Source of the DNA: Lactarius indigo
Lineage: Eukaryota > Basidiomycota > Agaricomycetes > Russulales > Russulaceae
Reading direction: 5' to 3'
DNA length: 64,000 nt
Assembly (NCBI GenBank): GCA_025766275.1
Contig: JAFKAC010000041.1
Span: forward strand, 372,001 to 436,000
Positions 33,089 through 44,530 of the stretch are shown here, one piece after another (the first letter of the stretch is position 1; the number at the start of each line of letters is the position of its first letter). The notes below the pieces were generated by a model. That model did no database searches and was not told where the DNA came from. It saw only the letters and a list, made by a program, of their open reading frames with translations. The translations under genes were made by a program, and so were the position numbers.

Positions 33089-33797
33089 GAAGGACCAAGA
33101 GAGATGAACTGTCTAAGGTCTTCCATGGGGGCGCAGAGACTAACTTGAAGAATTCAAAGCATGACACTTGTCACCCTGGTCGGGGCGTGAGCCGATGACT
33201 CTGACTGGCTGTCGAGAGCGAGCTAGTTGGGTGCTATAATTTGTGCGTTCTGACACTTCCTGTTCTACCACTTATCCTGCTGTTTCGTGTCGCTAATCAC
33301 TCTCTCAACAGTGACACAGGAATCGGTACCACAAGGCTTCTCCAGCATCACCATCAACGTCTCACTTCCAGCACATCGCGTTTGAATGGTTGCCTCAGCA
33401 TCATTCATCACGCTTTCTTCCCCTGGGCCCATTTACAACTCGATGTGTGTCTAATTCTTTCAACTTGGGCCTCTATTTTTTTCTCAACTTTTCTTCTGAC
33501 TAAGGTGAGCTTTTTATCCTTTCGACATTTGTCACCATAATATTAACAGTCTCATAGTACAGTACACGATGCGTGGTCATGTTTATTAGTCGTGTTTAGC
33601 TTCCATAAATGCCATCTACTGTAGTGCCATAGGATCATCATGTCCCAACTCAGGTTTTCACGATTAGGTCTCCTATCATATAACAATCTCTCTTTCACCA
33701 GCTTTGGGTATTTACGTACAACTTGTGGCACCTCAGATACAATCGTGTCTCCTTACTGTAATGGGCTCTCATTATGACCTGTGTGTCTCAGTGTCTC
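33089..33797. other. no supported gene
   Basis: No recognised domain or repeat on either strand. A plus open frame at 33241-33540 has a hydrophobic end but no family signature. Confidence 0.3.
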
Positions 33798-34798
33798 CTA
33801 GATAGTTCTTGCAATGGGTATGTCTAGATCAGTAACTGGTAGCAGTGACGAAGATTGTGGTGGAAGATCTAGGGCAGCCAAGAGGGCGGTCATAGTGGTT
33901 GCGTCAATTGTGCGATTCACCTCCGGGGGACCAAGTGCATCCCTGTCCTTGGGCTTCAGGCTACTATTGTCCTCAGTAGCGATGCTCATATCAGAAGTGT
34001 TAAGAGAAGTGATGACTACTATCAAGCAGCGAGATTTTGCCAAGGCGGTGAAAGGTCGAATCAAGTCATGGGTGAGTGTGAAGACAGTGGCGGACCTGTA
34101 GGGAACATATTTTCGAGAACTGGATTAGAAGAAGGGAGGATTGGTGTATCGGAAGGCGTCAGGAGCTGGAGGGTAACGGTAGCAGGTGGGGAGGTAGTGG
34201 AAAGAGGAGGAGCAGATGTGGATGGGGATGGGGATGTTTCGGGAGGGGGGTGGGGGGTTGGCGTCACTAAGTTGATAATGTCCCGTATTGCGCTCGCAGC
34301 GGCTGGATTTGGTGATGTAAAAGGAATGCGAGGGTTTTTGGTGGTTGTCTGATGGACGAGGTGGAAGCTGTCAAGTGGTGGCAAATCCATGAGGCTTTCA
34401 ACTGCATGGGGAGGGGGTATGGACAAGGAAGGCATATCGAGACTGGCAAGGGAAGCAGGGGACAGCGTGGTGGTATTGTGCAGGACAGTTGGAGTAAAAG
34501 AGGCACTGTAGGTCTGAGGTGTTGGGTCCGGATGATGACCAGGGACATTGCATGCCGGATACAAGGTCAGGTCGAACAGAATCCGGTTGCGATTGCTAGT
34601 AGAGGCGGAGTACCTTGTTGGGGTGGCATTGGTATCTTGATGTAGGGCACTGTGGACGTTACGGATGGGTCTGAGGATTTGGAACGCCATCCACTGATGG
34701 TCGTCATCTTGTGCCTTGAGAACAATTTGATTCCAGAGTGCACAGAACTCGTGCTGCAGTTCGGGTATCGTATCTAGTACATTGAAATTCGAAGCCAT
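33798..34798 (-). pseudogene. second ELQHEFC-family relic (C-terminal half)
   Basis: From 34798 the minus strand reads MASNFNVLDTIPELQHEFCA, ILRPIRNVHSALHQDTNATP and NVPGHHPDPTPQTYSA, then a Pro/Ser/Thr-rich tail. It stops at 34061 and continues in another frame to 33798 (ALAKSRCLIVV, LLAALDLPPQSSSLLP). It is a paralogue of the gene split by Harbinger, in the same orientation about 1 kb upstream of it. No membrane-domain exons are visible further upstream on this strand, so it is an isolated fragment. Confidence 0.55.
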
Positions 34799-34829
34799 CT
34801 CTAGAATGAACGAGAACTTGACTGACGGC

Positions 34830-35238
34830 CAAGATGATTCCCCGTAATGGTCAAATTGCCGACAAGTGATGTGGATCAAGATGGCAAGTGACAGGCTGTC
34901 ACTGTGTGTGGCGTAAGGTAGCAGACACCAGAAATGGGCACCCCTTATATAAGCTAGATACACCTTCTCCTTGCTGTCTCAATTACTCTCCCACATCCTC
35001 AAAACTCAGAAATGTATCAAGCAGGAATTGTAGTACTTGACTGTAGCTACAATAAATGCTAATTTTATTTTTGGGATTCTGAAAATTGAGGGAGAAATTA
35101 ATCCCCTAAGTTTTTTATCAAAAAATGGATGTTTTCATTCTCTCTGCATGCATCAGCATTTGAACATGTTCCTGGATTTTACTTTGGCCACTTAATTTGG
35201 AAATCCAGTAAATTTAAGTAAAAGGTGTTGATCAAGCA
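34830..35238. other. no supported gene; AT-rich spacer
   Basis: AT-rich sequence with a CTGGATTTTACTT motif at about 35168 and an imperfect reverse-complement partner (AAATCCAGTAAATTT) at about 35200. It resembles the cluster at 44294-44470. Confidence 0.4.
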
Positions 35239-35462
35239 ATATCTGATGAACAGCACACTAAGAGGACATACTCACAGAGGGACAAAGTGTTCTGTGGTGA
35301 GATATGAGGAGTGGCTGGAAGCAGCAAACAGGAAGTCAAGCAGTGGAAGCAAGATGGTAGTCTGGCACACAGCAGAGTGAGAACTGATAATAGTATTATA
35401 GGAGAGGGACTTTACCTGGCACACAGCAGAGTGAGAACTGATGTGGACCAGGGCGTACAGAG

Positions 35463-36049
35463 TGGTGAGGTTATAGGCGGCGCCGGAGTAGAGAAACGGT
35501 CACGTGCCAGTGACTGAAGTAGTACGAGAGGACGTTTGCAGGAGAAGTTAGATGTGAGTTGGCGTGGGGATTTTTTGAGTCGCAAAAACATGGTTACATT
35601 CAATTGGAGCCCAATCTCAAGAGTAGTTATAGGTACAAGTACAGTAGTATAGAACGAAATTTCAATAACTTTTTGGAGTGTTTTGTAAGGCTCATCGGAA
35701 ACACGCACGGACCTTCGGGCATTTGTACAGTAATTCGGGGACGACACCAGACCACGAGACTGTCGCGCTTGCCTCTCATTCGAGGCTACAAAAATACAAT
35801 CATGTAAGCACGAGAACATTCGAGAGAGTTAAATCATATCTGTATCATAGGCACATCATAGCTGCTATATGCAGCTTTCCAAATCTGCAAATCAAAGTAA
35901 ACTAGATGATATGAGAAAGAATGGGACCAAAATGTTTCATTGCCCCTGAGGGGCATTCCAAAAATTGTCGGGCATGCGCCCCGAGGCCAAACGTGGTACG
36001 CGCGGACGCAACCGCCGCTCGGGCCTCTAGCGGAATAGATCTGCCATCA
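35463..36049 (-). repeat. 3' LTR of the Copia element
   Basis: 587 bp, TGGTGAGG to GCCATCA as read on the plus strand. Confidence 0.92.
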
Positions 36050-36056
36050 CTCCCCC

Positions 36057-39000
36057 TCAAGCGCGACGTAACCCAAGGGAGAGTACATGAAAATTTACCT
36101 TCCATTTGGGAAGGGCTTTGGTTAAGATGTCCGCTGTCATGTTGTCTGTCGGACAGTAAACAAGTTGTAGCGCGCCGCTCGCTACCACTTGTCGAATAAA
36201 ATGGAATTGAATGTCGATGTGTTTGGTATGGGCGTGATAATTGTCGTCTGTCGCGAGTTGTAGAGCCGCTTGATTATCACAATAAAGTGTTGTCGGCATC
36301 GTAAGGTTTGGGAATAGCTCGAATATGAGTCTTCGAAGCCAAATAGCTTCCTTTGCTGCGTGCGTTGTGGCGACGTACTTGGCTTTGGCTGTTGAGAGAG
36401 TAATTAGCTCCTGCTTTCGGGAACTCCAGGAGAGAGCGCCGCCGTCAATGAGAAAGACGTAGCCAGAGATAGCATGCCTATGTTCTTGCGCTGCTCTGTC
36501 TGCATCTGAAAAACCTATGACATCATGGCGTTCACTGCCGTATGTCAGCTCAAGATCTCGTGTTCCAGCCAAATACCGGAAGATACGCTTCACTGCTTCC
36601 CAGTGAGCAATACCCGGATTGTCAAGGAATCGGGAGAGCGTGGATACTGCGAAGCTGATGTCGGGTCGGGTTGCGACAGAGGCATACATAAGGCTGCCAA
36701 TTGCTTCTCTGTATGGCGTCTTCTTCATTTTGGCATCTTCAGCGGGACTTGTTGGGCAGTCGCCTCAGGAGTATTCAACTCCCAGCACTATGGGTGTGGT
36801 GTATGGCTTTGTGTTGGCGAGAGCGAACCGGATAAGGATAGAGTCGATATAAGATTTTTGAGAAAGAGAAATGGTTCTTGTTGAACGATTGCGCGTGACT
36901 TTGATACCTAGTAACCAGTGAACTGGTCCTAGATCAGTGAGCGCATAGCAATTGTTCAACTTATTTTTGTACTCAGCAATTAACTCTGCTGAGTCTCCGG
37001 TAAAGACGCAATCGTCGACGTGAATTGCAAGGATAAGGCAATGGCCTTTTATGCGAGCGCTGAACACTCCTGGATCCGCCTGCGAAGTGCGGAACCCAAG
37101 GTTAGCGAGAGCACGGGCAAGCGTGTCGTACCATCGTCTTCCCGCCTGTTTCAGCCCATAAAGTGACTTTCGAAGTCGCTTCACCGAATTCTCCCCCTGA
37201 GTATTGTATCCCGGCGGAGCTTGCATATATATTTCTTCTTTTTCGTCGAGTTTGCCATTTAAGTACGCGCCGTTAAAGTCGAACGACTCAATTTCCCAGT
37301 CGTTTTGCGCAGCAATTGCTAGTATGGTTCGAAAACTTGCGAGTTTTGCCACGGGTGAAAAAGTGTCAAAATAATCAACGCTGTAGACTTGAGTAAAGCC
37401 GCGAGCTACCAGGCGTGCTTTGTATTTTTCGATGTTGCCATCCGCCTTGTGTTTGATTCGAAAAACCCATTTTGAACCTATAATATTTTTGTTAGGCGGA
37501 CGCGGAACCGTGTCCCAGGTTTCAGCTTTTTCGAGAGCAGCGAGTTCACGGTCCATGGCCTCCTTCCATCGGGGCCAGTCTGGCCGCGCTTGCGCTTCGG
37601 TGAGTGTCTTTGGGTCGCTTCCTGCCTCTTGTATGGCTGCGGTGATGAGAGCATCATGGTCTGCAGAATAGACGTAATCAGCCTCTTCAAATTCTTCACC
37701 TGTGACGCCCTCTCCAGCAGCAAGACGTTTGGCGTGATCTGATAGCTTTGGCAGACGCTCGGATTTGCGTGTTGGTTGTGTTACTTCAACACGCTTCTTT
37801 TTCTTTGGTGCGCACAGCGTTCGTCTAGAAGTAGTAGCTTCTTCTTCTTCCTTTTCATCGTCGGCCTCTTCTTCTCCTTCTTCTTCTTGGCTGCCGTGTT
37901 CAGAAAACGGCTGCGGTGGGATAGTAGGTGGGAAATAAGAGGTCGATTGTTGTTGTGGGGTGAATGGAAGAACAGCGGGTCGCTTGAACGTAGGTCGAGG
38001 AGTGATAGTCACCGACTGTGGGACAGTAGGAATACTGCTGGCTGCCGGTACAAAAGGCGCCATAGGTACAGTCGGTGCTGCGGGTGTCGTTGTAGTAGCA
38101 TAACCGGGAGGAGGGGTGTAGATAGTGACAGTGATGGGCACGAACTTTACATTCCTCTCAATGGAAATAGCATTCTTGCCCTGCCAGTACACGTGATGAG
38201 CATGTGGACTGTCACTGTCAAAACCGATCCAACGAGCTTCGTTAGCCCGCGCGTCTAATTTTGAGCCCGTATCGTTATGGACCCAAACGCGCTGCCCCCA
38301 TTCGGGCACTCCCCCTAGGTCAGGCTTTTCTCCATAAAGACGTTCATATGGTGTGACATTACCTAGGACCCGGGTTGTCATACGATTCTTGAGCCAGACA
38401 GCGAAGTTAATTGCTTCGCCCCATAAATTTTTCGGCAAATCGCTGGATCCATGCAGCATGGCACGCACACGTTCGAGTAAGTGCCGATTGAGTGACTCCG
38501 CAACACCGTTGTGTTGCAGCGTATCGTGAGTAGTAAGACGACGTTCGGTTCCTTGATCTTGCAAGAACCGAGTGAAATCGCCGCTGGTGTATTCGCCACC
38601 GCAGTCTGAACGAAGTCGTTTGATGTGTGCGCCATGCTGTGTTAGAGCCCATACGGCAAAAGTCTTGTAAGCCTCTAAAGTTTCATCTTTAGAGCGCAAG
38701 AGGGTAAGTCGGGTGAAACGAGTATGATCGTCTGTGAAGGTAACATAATATTTTCGGCCTCCAATGCTGAGCGTAGGTGAAGGGCCCCATAAGTCGGTGT
38801 GAATCTCTTCTCCGAATGCGCTTGCCAAAGGAGCCGTTCGTTCTTTACGAATAGTTTTGCGAGTTGCCTTAGCATATTCGCAAGAGTCGCAGAAGAGAGG
38901 AGAACCATTGTCTATTATTTGTAGCCCAGTAATGGTGTTGGAGTGAATGAGGCTTCGGATTGTGTCAAATGACACGTGCCCAAGCCTGCGGTGGAGTGTG

Positions 39001-40331
39001 AGAATATTGACTTGTTCCAAAGCCACGCCAGCCGTTAACGTGTGCTCGACCTTGTACAAGCCGTTGCCGGAAGCAGGAATGCTACCGACGATCCAATCTT
39101 GTTTTCCTATTTTGCAGTGATTGTCGTCAAAAGAAACTGAGTAGCCGGCTTTAGCAATGCGACCAATGGATACAACAGTAAGTCCCATTTTTGGCGCATA
39201 AAGCACATCTTTTAGCAGGACCGGAGTCAGTACATCCCCATTCGGGACTTTGATCTTCAAGTCGCCGATACCCTCAGCATAGAAAATGCGCTTGTCAGCA
39301 GCAGCGATAGGGCGAGGGGTAATTTCTTGGTAGGTGGTGAATTTATGTCGAAATGGGGACATGTGACGAGAAGCTCCAGAGTCATAGAGCTCAGCCTCTA
39401 CCGCAAGTGCTCCGGGCTGTTCTTCGGCCATCTTGAGTGGTGCTTGCGATTCTTCTGCGGCGCAATCTTCATCCATTACTTCAACAACTGCCCATGCTTC
39501 GATATCTTCGTTTTGTTCGGCAACTGTTGCAACGCCATCTTTTGCGCCGACTTTCTTCTTTGGCCCTTGGCCTTCTTTGCCGCCACCTTTTGCCCAACAA
39601 TCGGTCTTCATATGACCTTTCTTGTGACAGTTGAAGCATTCAATGTTGCACTTCTTCTTTTTGTTCTTCTGGGCTTCTGCGGCAAAAGCTTCAACTTGAG
39701 TAGTCTTGGGCTTGGCTTTACGGAGAAGACGTTTGTCGTACTCATCCGTGATGATGTGGATGACTGTCGCAGGGGTGATAGTGGTGAGGCTCATATCGGC
39801 ATTGGTAGTGATGATGCTGATGTTAGCGTCATATGAAGGAGTTAAGGACACCATGAGCGTATTTGTATATTGTTCATCGCTGATGGTCTGTCCCATAGCC
39901 GCCAACTGCTCGCGAAAATTAGCGAGTGACTCGAAATGAGCGTGTATGTCGTCATCTTCTCCGCACTTCGTATTTTGAAGCCTTCTTCCCAAGTCAATTA
40001 GCAAGTTTCTCGTCCGCCCCTCAAAAATTTTCTTCAACTCGTCCCAAACGGACTTCGCATTGGCACCGCCCTTGATGCGGTTGAAGACGCTGTCAGGTAC
40101 GGACGCGACGATGAGCTGCCTCACTGCGGCTTCATCGATCTTCCAGCGTGCCTCAGGCTTCAGGCCTCCTACGTTGCTGGCATCCTTGTATGCCTGGGTT
40201 ACAGTGGTGTCCATCAAATGATCGGACCACCCTCATGTATCGAGCGCATACTTCATGCGGTCTCGGTACGTGACCCAATTTGACCCGTCGGCAGCTAATT
40301 TGAGAATGTTGATTTTGTACTCATCGTTCAT
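36057..40331 (-). pseudogene. Copia Gag-Pol polyprotein with two internal TGA
   Basis: One frame of 1425 codons from ATG at 40331 to TGA at 36057. Order: Gag of the UBN2 type (residues about 1-220), CCHC knuckle CFNCHKKGHMKTDC (about 231-244), protease DSGASRHMS (about 316), GAG-pre-integrase, and integrase (HTDLWGPSP, TDDHTRFTRL, SDCGGEYTSGDF). Reverse transcriptase follows (WVFRIKHKADGNIEKYKARL, HVDD near residue 1104), then RNase H (YCDNQAALQLA, HTKHIDIQFHFIR) near the end. TGA occurs at 40233-40235 (codon 33) and at 36765-36767, between RT and RNase H. Both are single-base changes from CGA and there is no frameshift. The RT active site has H in place of the usual Y of YVDD. Confidence 0.92.
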
Positions 40332-40426
40332 TGCAGCAATTATCCTCCCGTCTCACAACAAAGGTAAGTGTTCAAATATGAATAGGGGCTCGTACTGATT
40401 AATGGGCAGCGTCAGGGCCCATAACC

Positions 40427-41013
40427 TGGTGAGGTTATAGGCGGCGCCGGAGTAGAGAAACGGTCACGTGCCAGTGACTGAAGTAGTACGAGAGGACGTT
40501 TGCAGGAGAAGTTAGATGTGAGTTGGCGTGGGGATTTTTTGAGTCGCAAAAACATGGTTACATTCAATTGGAGCCCAATCTCAAGAGTAGTTATAGGTAC
40601 AAGTACAGTAGTATAGAACGAAATTTCAATAACTTTTTGGAGTGTTTTGTAAGGCTCATCGGAAACACGCACGGACCTTCGGGCATTTGTACAGTAATTT
40701 GGGGTTGACACCAGACCACGAGACTGTTGCGCTTGCTTCTCATTCGAGGCTACAAAAATACAATCATGTAAGCGCGAGAACATTCGAGAGAGTTAAATCA
40801 TATCTGTATCATAGGCACATCATAGCTGCTATATGCAGCTTTCCAAATCTGCAAATCAAAGTAAACTAGATGATATGAGAAAGAATGGGACCAAAATGTT
40901 TCATTGCCCCTGAGGGGCATTCCAAAAATTGTCGGGCATGCGCCCCGAGGCCAAACGTGGTACGCGCGGATGCAACCACCGCTCGGGCCTCTAGCGGAAT
41001 AAATCCGCCATCA
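40427..41013 (-). repeat. 5' LTR of the Copia element
   Basis: 587 bp, ten differences from the other LTR. The differences cluster in CpG or TpG/CpA contexts (for example ATTCGGGG against ATTTGGGG). Confidence 0.92.
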
Positions 41014-41415
41014 CAGAGTACTCTACTTATACTATACAGAAGTGTGACACTAGTACAAGGATAGTAACATAGAGTCACGGAGTACAAGGAGTGTTGTTCT
41101 ACATACAGGACAAAGGAATGTACCAAAGGGGAACAAGGCGACCAGAACAAAAGAAAGTCTAGACAAGTATGATATCATAGTGACATCACAATAAAGATAA
41201 CGCTGTAAAGAGAACAAAGAAAGGAGTACAATGAAATGTCCAGAGTGTTCTACATGATGTCATTGTGTATGATGTCATAGATAAGCTAAGAAGTCCGAGA
41301 TTGTTCAGATCATATAATCTAATCTACAGGTCCAATGTATCTTATCTAAAGCAGTCCATATCTGCAAGTCCTTTTAGAGCCGCTAAGTGCGCGCGGGCCA
41401 CTTATCAACAATATC

Positions 41416-42470
41416 TGGAACAGTGTTTCACACCTCAGCTATTTAAACATCAAGTGAGTCCAAGTCCACCAGGGTGATCAAGTCATTTAAGCCATGTCCA
41501 GTTGAATATGTACTTGTTTGTATATGTTCTTGATAGCGTTGGGGAGATGGAATGAGGACAAGTTGGCAGGCACATTGGGAGTGCAGCAAGGTCGGGAACG
41601 GAAATGATGGTGCATGAAGCTGGGTTGGGTGATTGCTGGTGGTAAAAAAATGGTCACCCATGCTTCTGCATGGCACAATACTTTGTAGAGGTGGCTGCCT
41701 GGTTTGGGGATGCATTGGGTTTGAGTCACTAAGGCTGCGCACGAATGTGGCACACTGGGGAACACAAGGGAGGAGCTACACTGAGCCCCGAAGTCCAAGG
41801 GGAAAAGCCTATACTATTGTCCAAAGTCAGAGTCATAAATACATGGGCCATGTACTTAGGAATAGGTTCCAAGGAAATATGGTACATGAGATAAACAAGG
41901 GAACAGGGGACTGCTAAAAACACAAAGGGAAATGTCCAGAAGGAATGGGAAGCATCTATGAAGGTGTTTCAAAAAAATACAAGTCATGTTATCCGTTGAT
42001 TGTTGTTTAGTTTGATCGTGGGAAGCTTCTTCGAAGTATTGCCGTTCCCATGCCACCACATCCCGGTTCCCCCTCCATCTTCCTCTGTCACCACCACCTT
42101 GCGGCCTCTCAGTCTACTTCGAGCCCACACTCATGACAGCCATTGTATACTACTGCCAGTGTATTCTCTCAAAATGACTTGAGGCAGCACACCACACTTG
42201 ATGCTAAGTGCCACTGAAGATAAGAATTTTTGTCGATGTAACCTCACGATGTACTTACACTATTTGCAGGTATGACCGCGCAACTGCCACGGCACTCCTC
42301 ACCTACCATCTACAATACTTTAGCTTGAAGAGGGTGTTCGCTAACATATATGCATTCACCCTAGATGCCTCTGTGTCATATGGCTTGTAGTATGTAGTCT
42401 CAGGCTCTTGAACCCGTCCACTCTTCGTCTCACATATAGAGAGTATACGTCCGGTCGACCACTGGGCATA
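41416..42470. other. no supported gene; contains an inverted copy of a local repeat unit
   Basis: The minus strand at about 41580-41790 reads PQTRQPPLQSIVPCRSMGDH and SCAALVTQTQCIP. These correspond to PPLQSFVSRGSMRDHF and GLSDSS in the plus-strand unit at 42490-42790, so it is an inverted, diverged copy of that unit. The rest (41800-42470) has no recognisable gene. Confidence 0.4.
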
Positions 42471-42486
42471 GTGACGACGCCAGTCA

Positions 42487-44220
42487 TGTCACCGAGGTGT
42501 CACCAGTGCAGGACCCGAAGTATACACGCCCTCAAGCCTTCATTAGCACCCCTAGCACACTCTGTATGTTTCAGACATTTTCCACTTCGTTTAACTTGCC
42601 TCCTCGCGTCCCCCAGTGTTCTGCACCCACGTGCGGCCTTAGTGACTCGAGCGTGATGTGTCACCTACCACGACGACCACCTCTGCAAAGTTTCGTGTCG
42701 CGCGGAAGCATGCGTGACCATTTCCGATTAGCTGCAACCACCTGGACCAGCAGGGCTCCCATGCAGCCCACGGTTCCTATTCCCAACCTGCTGTGTTGAA
42801 GCGCAGAACTAACAAGCAAGGGATAAGCTTTGAACAGCTAGAGACAGACAAGTTACTTCAGAGGTAGAAGGAACTCTAATACCATTACTACACACCTAGA
42901 GACAGACAAGTTCTATAGAACGTCTTATGAGTAAAAGGTGAGAGAGGTAAGGTAAGGAAGGAACTTACACTTCAGAGGTAGAAGGAACTCTGAAGTGTAA
43001 AGGCGAAAACAGCAGTCCTTTTATACAGGACGCTTAGATAATAATGGTCTGTGCGCACTGGTGATCCAAACACAATACAGGTGGTCTGTGCGCCAGAGGG
43101 AGAAACGCCATTGGATGGCAGAGAACAATAGCTGCCTAAAGCAGACAATACCGGTATCTTGATAATAGAAAGAACAATAAGAACCATATATGGGTCTAAC
43201 AATAAAGATAAACAAAAAGCGGTCCGTATGAGTCCGGAGTGTCCATAAGTCCATAAGGGACAGATACCGTATATAGTATGTGGGCTGACTCAATCAGATC
43301 CCACGAGACATGTGACTTTAACAGTCGCGTCTCAACATGCTGCACCTGTGTGCGGCTTTAGCGACTCAGGTACAACGCGTCCACGACCAATGTAGCCAGC
43401 TCGGCGAAGTTTCGCATCGTGCAGAAGCGTGCGTGACCATTTTAGATCACCTACGATCACTGACCCTGTAGCCTGCCATTCCCTTTCCTGACCGTGCTGC
43501 ACTCGCGCGCAGCCTTAGCTATTCGATACAGATGTGACAACAACCGCCATGGACCTACCTACAACACCTCGCACCCCACAGAAGCTTGCGCGCTCACTTG
43601 CGCTGCTTCACACTCCCTGCACATCTTAAACATATTCCGCAATCATTTAGGGTATATTGGATGCAAATTTGGGGTGACGAGCGGTCACGTCATCGAGGCG
43701 TCACCAGCGCAGGACCTGAAGTATACACGCCCCCAAGCCCTCCTTAGCATCCCTAGCACACCTTGTATGTTTCAAACTTTTTTTCGATTTCAGCCATTAG
43801 CGTCGATTTTTGACTTGCCCCCTCACATCCCCCAGTGTCCCGCACCCATGCGCGGCCTTAGTGACTCGAACGTGACGTGTCGCCTACCATGGTGACCACC
43901 TTTGCAAAGTTTCACATCGTGCGGAAGCATGCGTGACCGTTTCCGATCAGCTGCGACCACCCGGACCAGCAGGGCTCCCATGCAGCCCACAGTCCCTATT
44001 CCTGACCTCGCCGCACCTGCGCGCGGCCTAGCGACTCAGGTACAACGTGTCTAGGACCAATGTAGCCAGCTTGGCGAAGTTTTGCAGTGTGCGGAATCGT
44101 GCACGACCATTTTCGATCGCCTGTGACCACTGACCTTGTAGCCCACCATTCCCTTTCCTGACGGACGTGACTCACTGCAATGGACCTACCTACAACGCCT
44201 TGCACCCCGCAAAGGGTCAC
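42487..44220 (+). repeat. diverged tandem duplication of a unit of about 0.55-0.65 kb
   Basis: The segment from 42487 (GTGTCACCAGTGCAGGACC) through about 43620 is repeated from 43695 (GCGTCACCAGCGCAGGACC) through about 44220, with a solo LTR inserted in the first copy. Shared blocks include GACCAGCAGGGCTCCCATGC, GACCAATGTAGCCAGC and GGACCTACCTACAAC. A shorter motif close to GCGGCCTTAGTGACTC recurs at about 42634, 43353, 43508, 43850 and 44022. No stable reading frame spans the units. Function unknown. Confidence 0.65.
42794..43337. repeat. solo LTR in the first repeat unit
   Basis: 544 bp from TGTTGAAGC to CGTCTCAACA, with terminal TGTTGA/TCAACA and exact duplication TGCTG (42789-42793 and 43338-43342). 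Internal direct repeats CTTCAGAGGTAGAAGGAACT (about 42856 and 42968) and GGTCTGTGCGC (twice near 43050 and 43083) are typical of a U3 region. Removing it restores continuity with the second unit. Confidence 0.85.
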
Positions 44221-44293
44221 TGTGGTGGCCACCACGACGCAGGGGTATAGTGTTTATAGCAGTACTGTGTAGCATACAATTGATACTTTTTAA

Positions 44294-44470
44294 AATGCCT
44301 CCTTGCTTCCTGGATTTTACTTGAGCTCACTAGTGTTGTGAAAATGAAGTGAAATCAAGGCATACCAAGTAAAATCCAGGACAAGGACCTACTGGATTTT
44401 ACTTGACAAAAATGCTCCTGGATTTTACTTAATCGGGTATCAAGTGAAATAAAGTAAAATCCAGGACAAG
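44294..44470. repeat. cluster of short inverted repeats CTGGATTTTACTT
   Basis: TCCTGGATTTTACTTG at 44294 pairs with CAAGTAAAATCCAGGA about 50 bp later. The pattern repeats at about 44391-44470 with a second forward copy (GCTCCTGGATTTTACTTAA). A similar pair lies at 35168-35210. These could form hairpins, or be ends of small non-autonomous elements. Confidence 0.6.
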
Positions 44471-44530
44471 GGGGGGGTGGGACCGGAATCCCGAACCGCA
44501 GGTGGGGGGGGGGGGGGGGCCGGTGGCTGA
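44466..44530. other. G-rich tract with homopolymer run
   Basis: Two G runs (9 and about 16 G) flank GGGACCGGAATCCCG. The segment could form a G-quadruplex. The exact run length is the part of this window most likely to contain a sequencing error. Confidence 0.55.

Larger units (their letters stand above)
35463..41013 (-). mobile_element. Copia (Ty1-like) element, complete with two nonsense codons
   Basis: 5551 bp on the minus strand. The LTRs are 587 bp each (35463-36049 and 40427-41013) with exact duplication CAGAG (35458-35462 and 41014-41018). They differ at ten positions, nine of them transitions (98.3% identity by my count). The primer site reads GGTTATGGGCCC on the minus strand (40415-40426), matching the half initiator-Met-tRNA type known from Drosophila copia. 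The polypurine tract is TTGAGGGGGAG, just before 36049. It inserted into a family-A solo LTR. Confidence 0.94.
35244..41410. repeat. solo LTR, family A, split by a Copia element
   Basis: The two parts, 35244-35462 and 41019-41410, form one LTR of about 611 bp. It is homologous to the copy at 2117-2723 and has exact duplication ATATC (35239-35243 and 41411-41415). The internal direct repeat CTGGCACACAGCAGAGTGAG is again present twice (about 35350 and 35416). Confidence 0.9.

Noticed and set aside
34061..34963. A complete 300-residue minus-strand gene
   Set aside because: Similarity to the ELQHEFC family begins only at 34798. The stretch upstream reads as unrelated sequence, and the frame changes at 34061, so it is a fragment.
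44500..44520. G-run as a telomere or recombination signal
   Set aside because: It is a single homopolymer-rich tract without telomeric repeats. Run length may also be a sequencing artefact.
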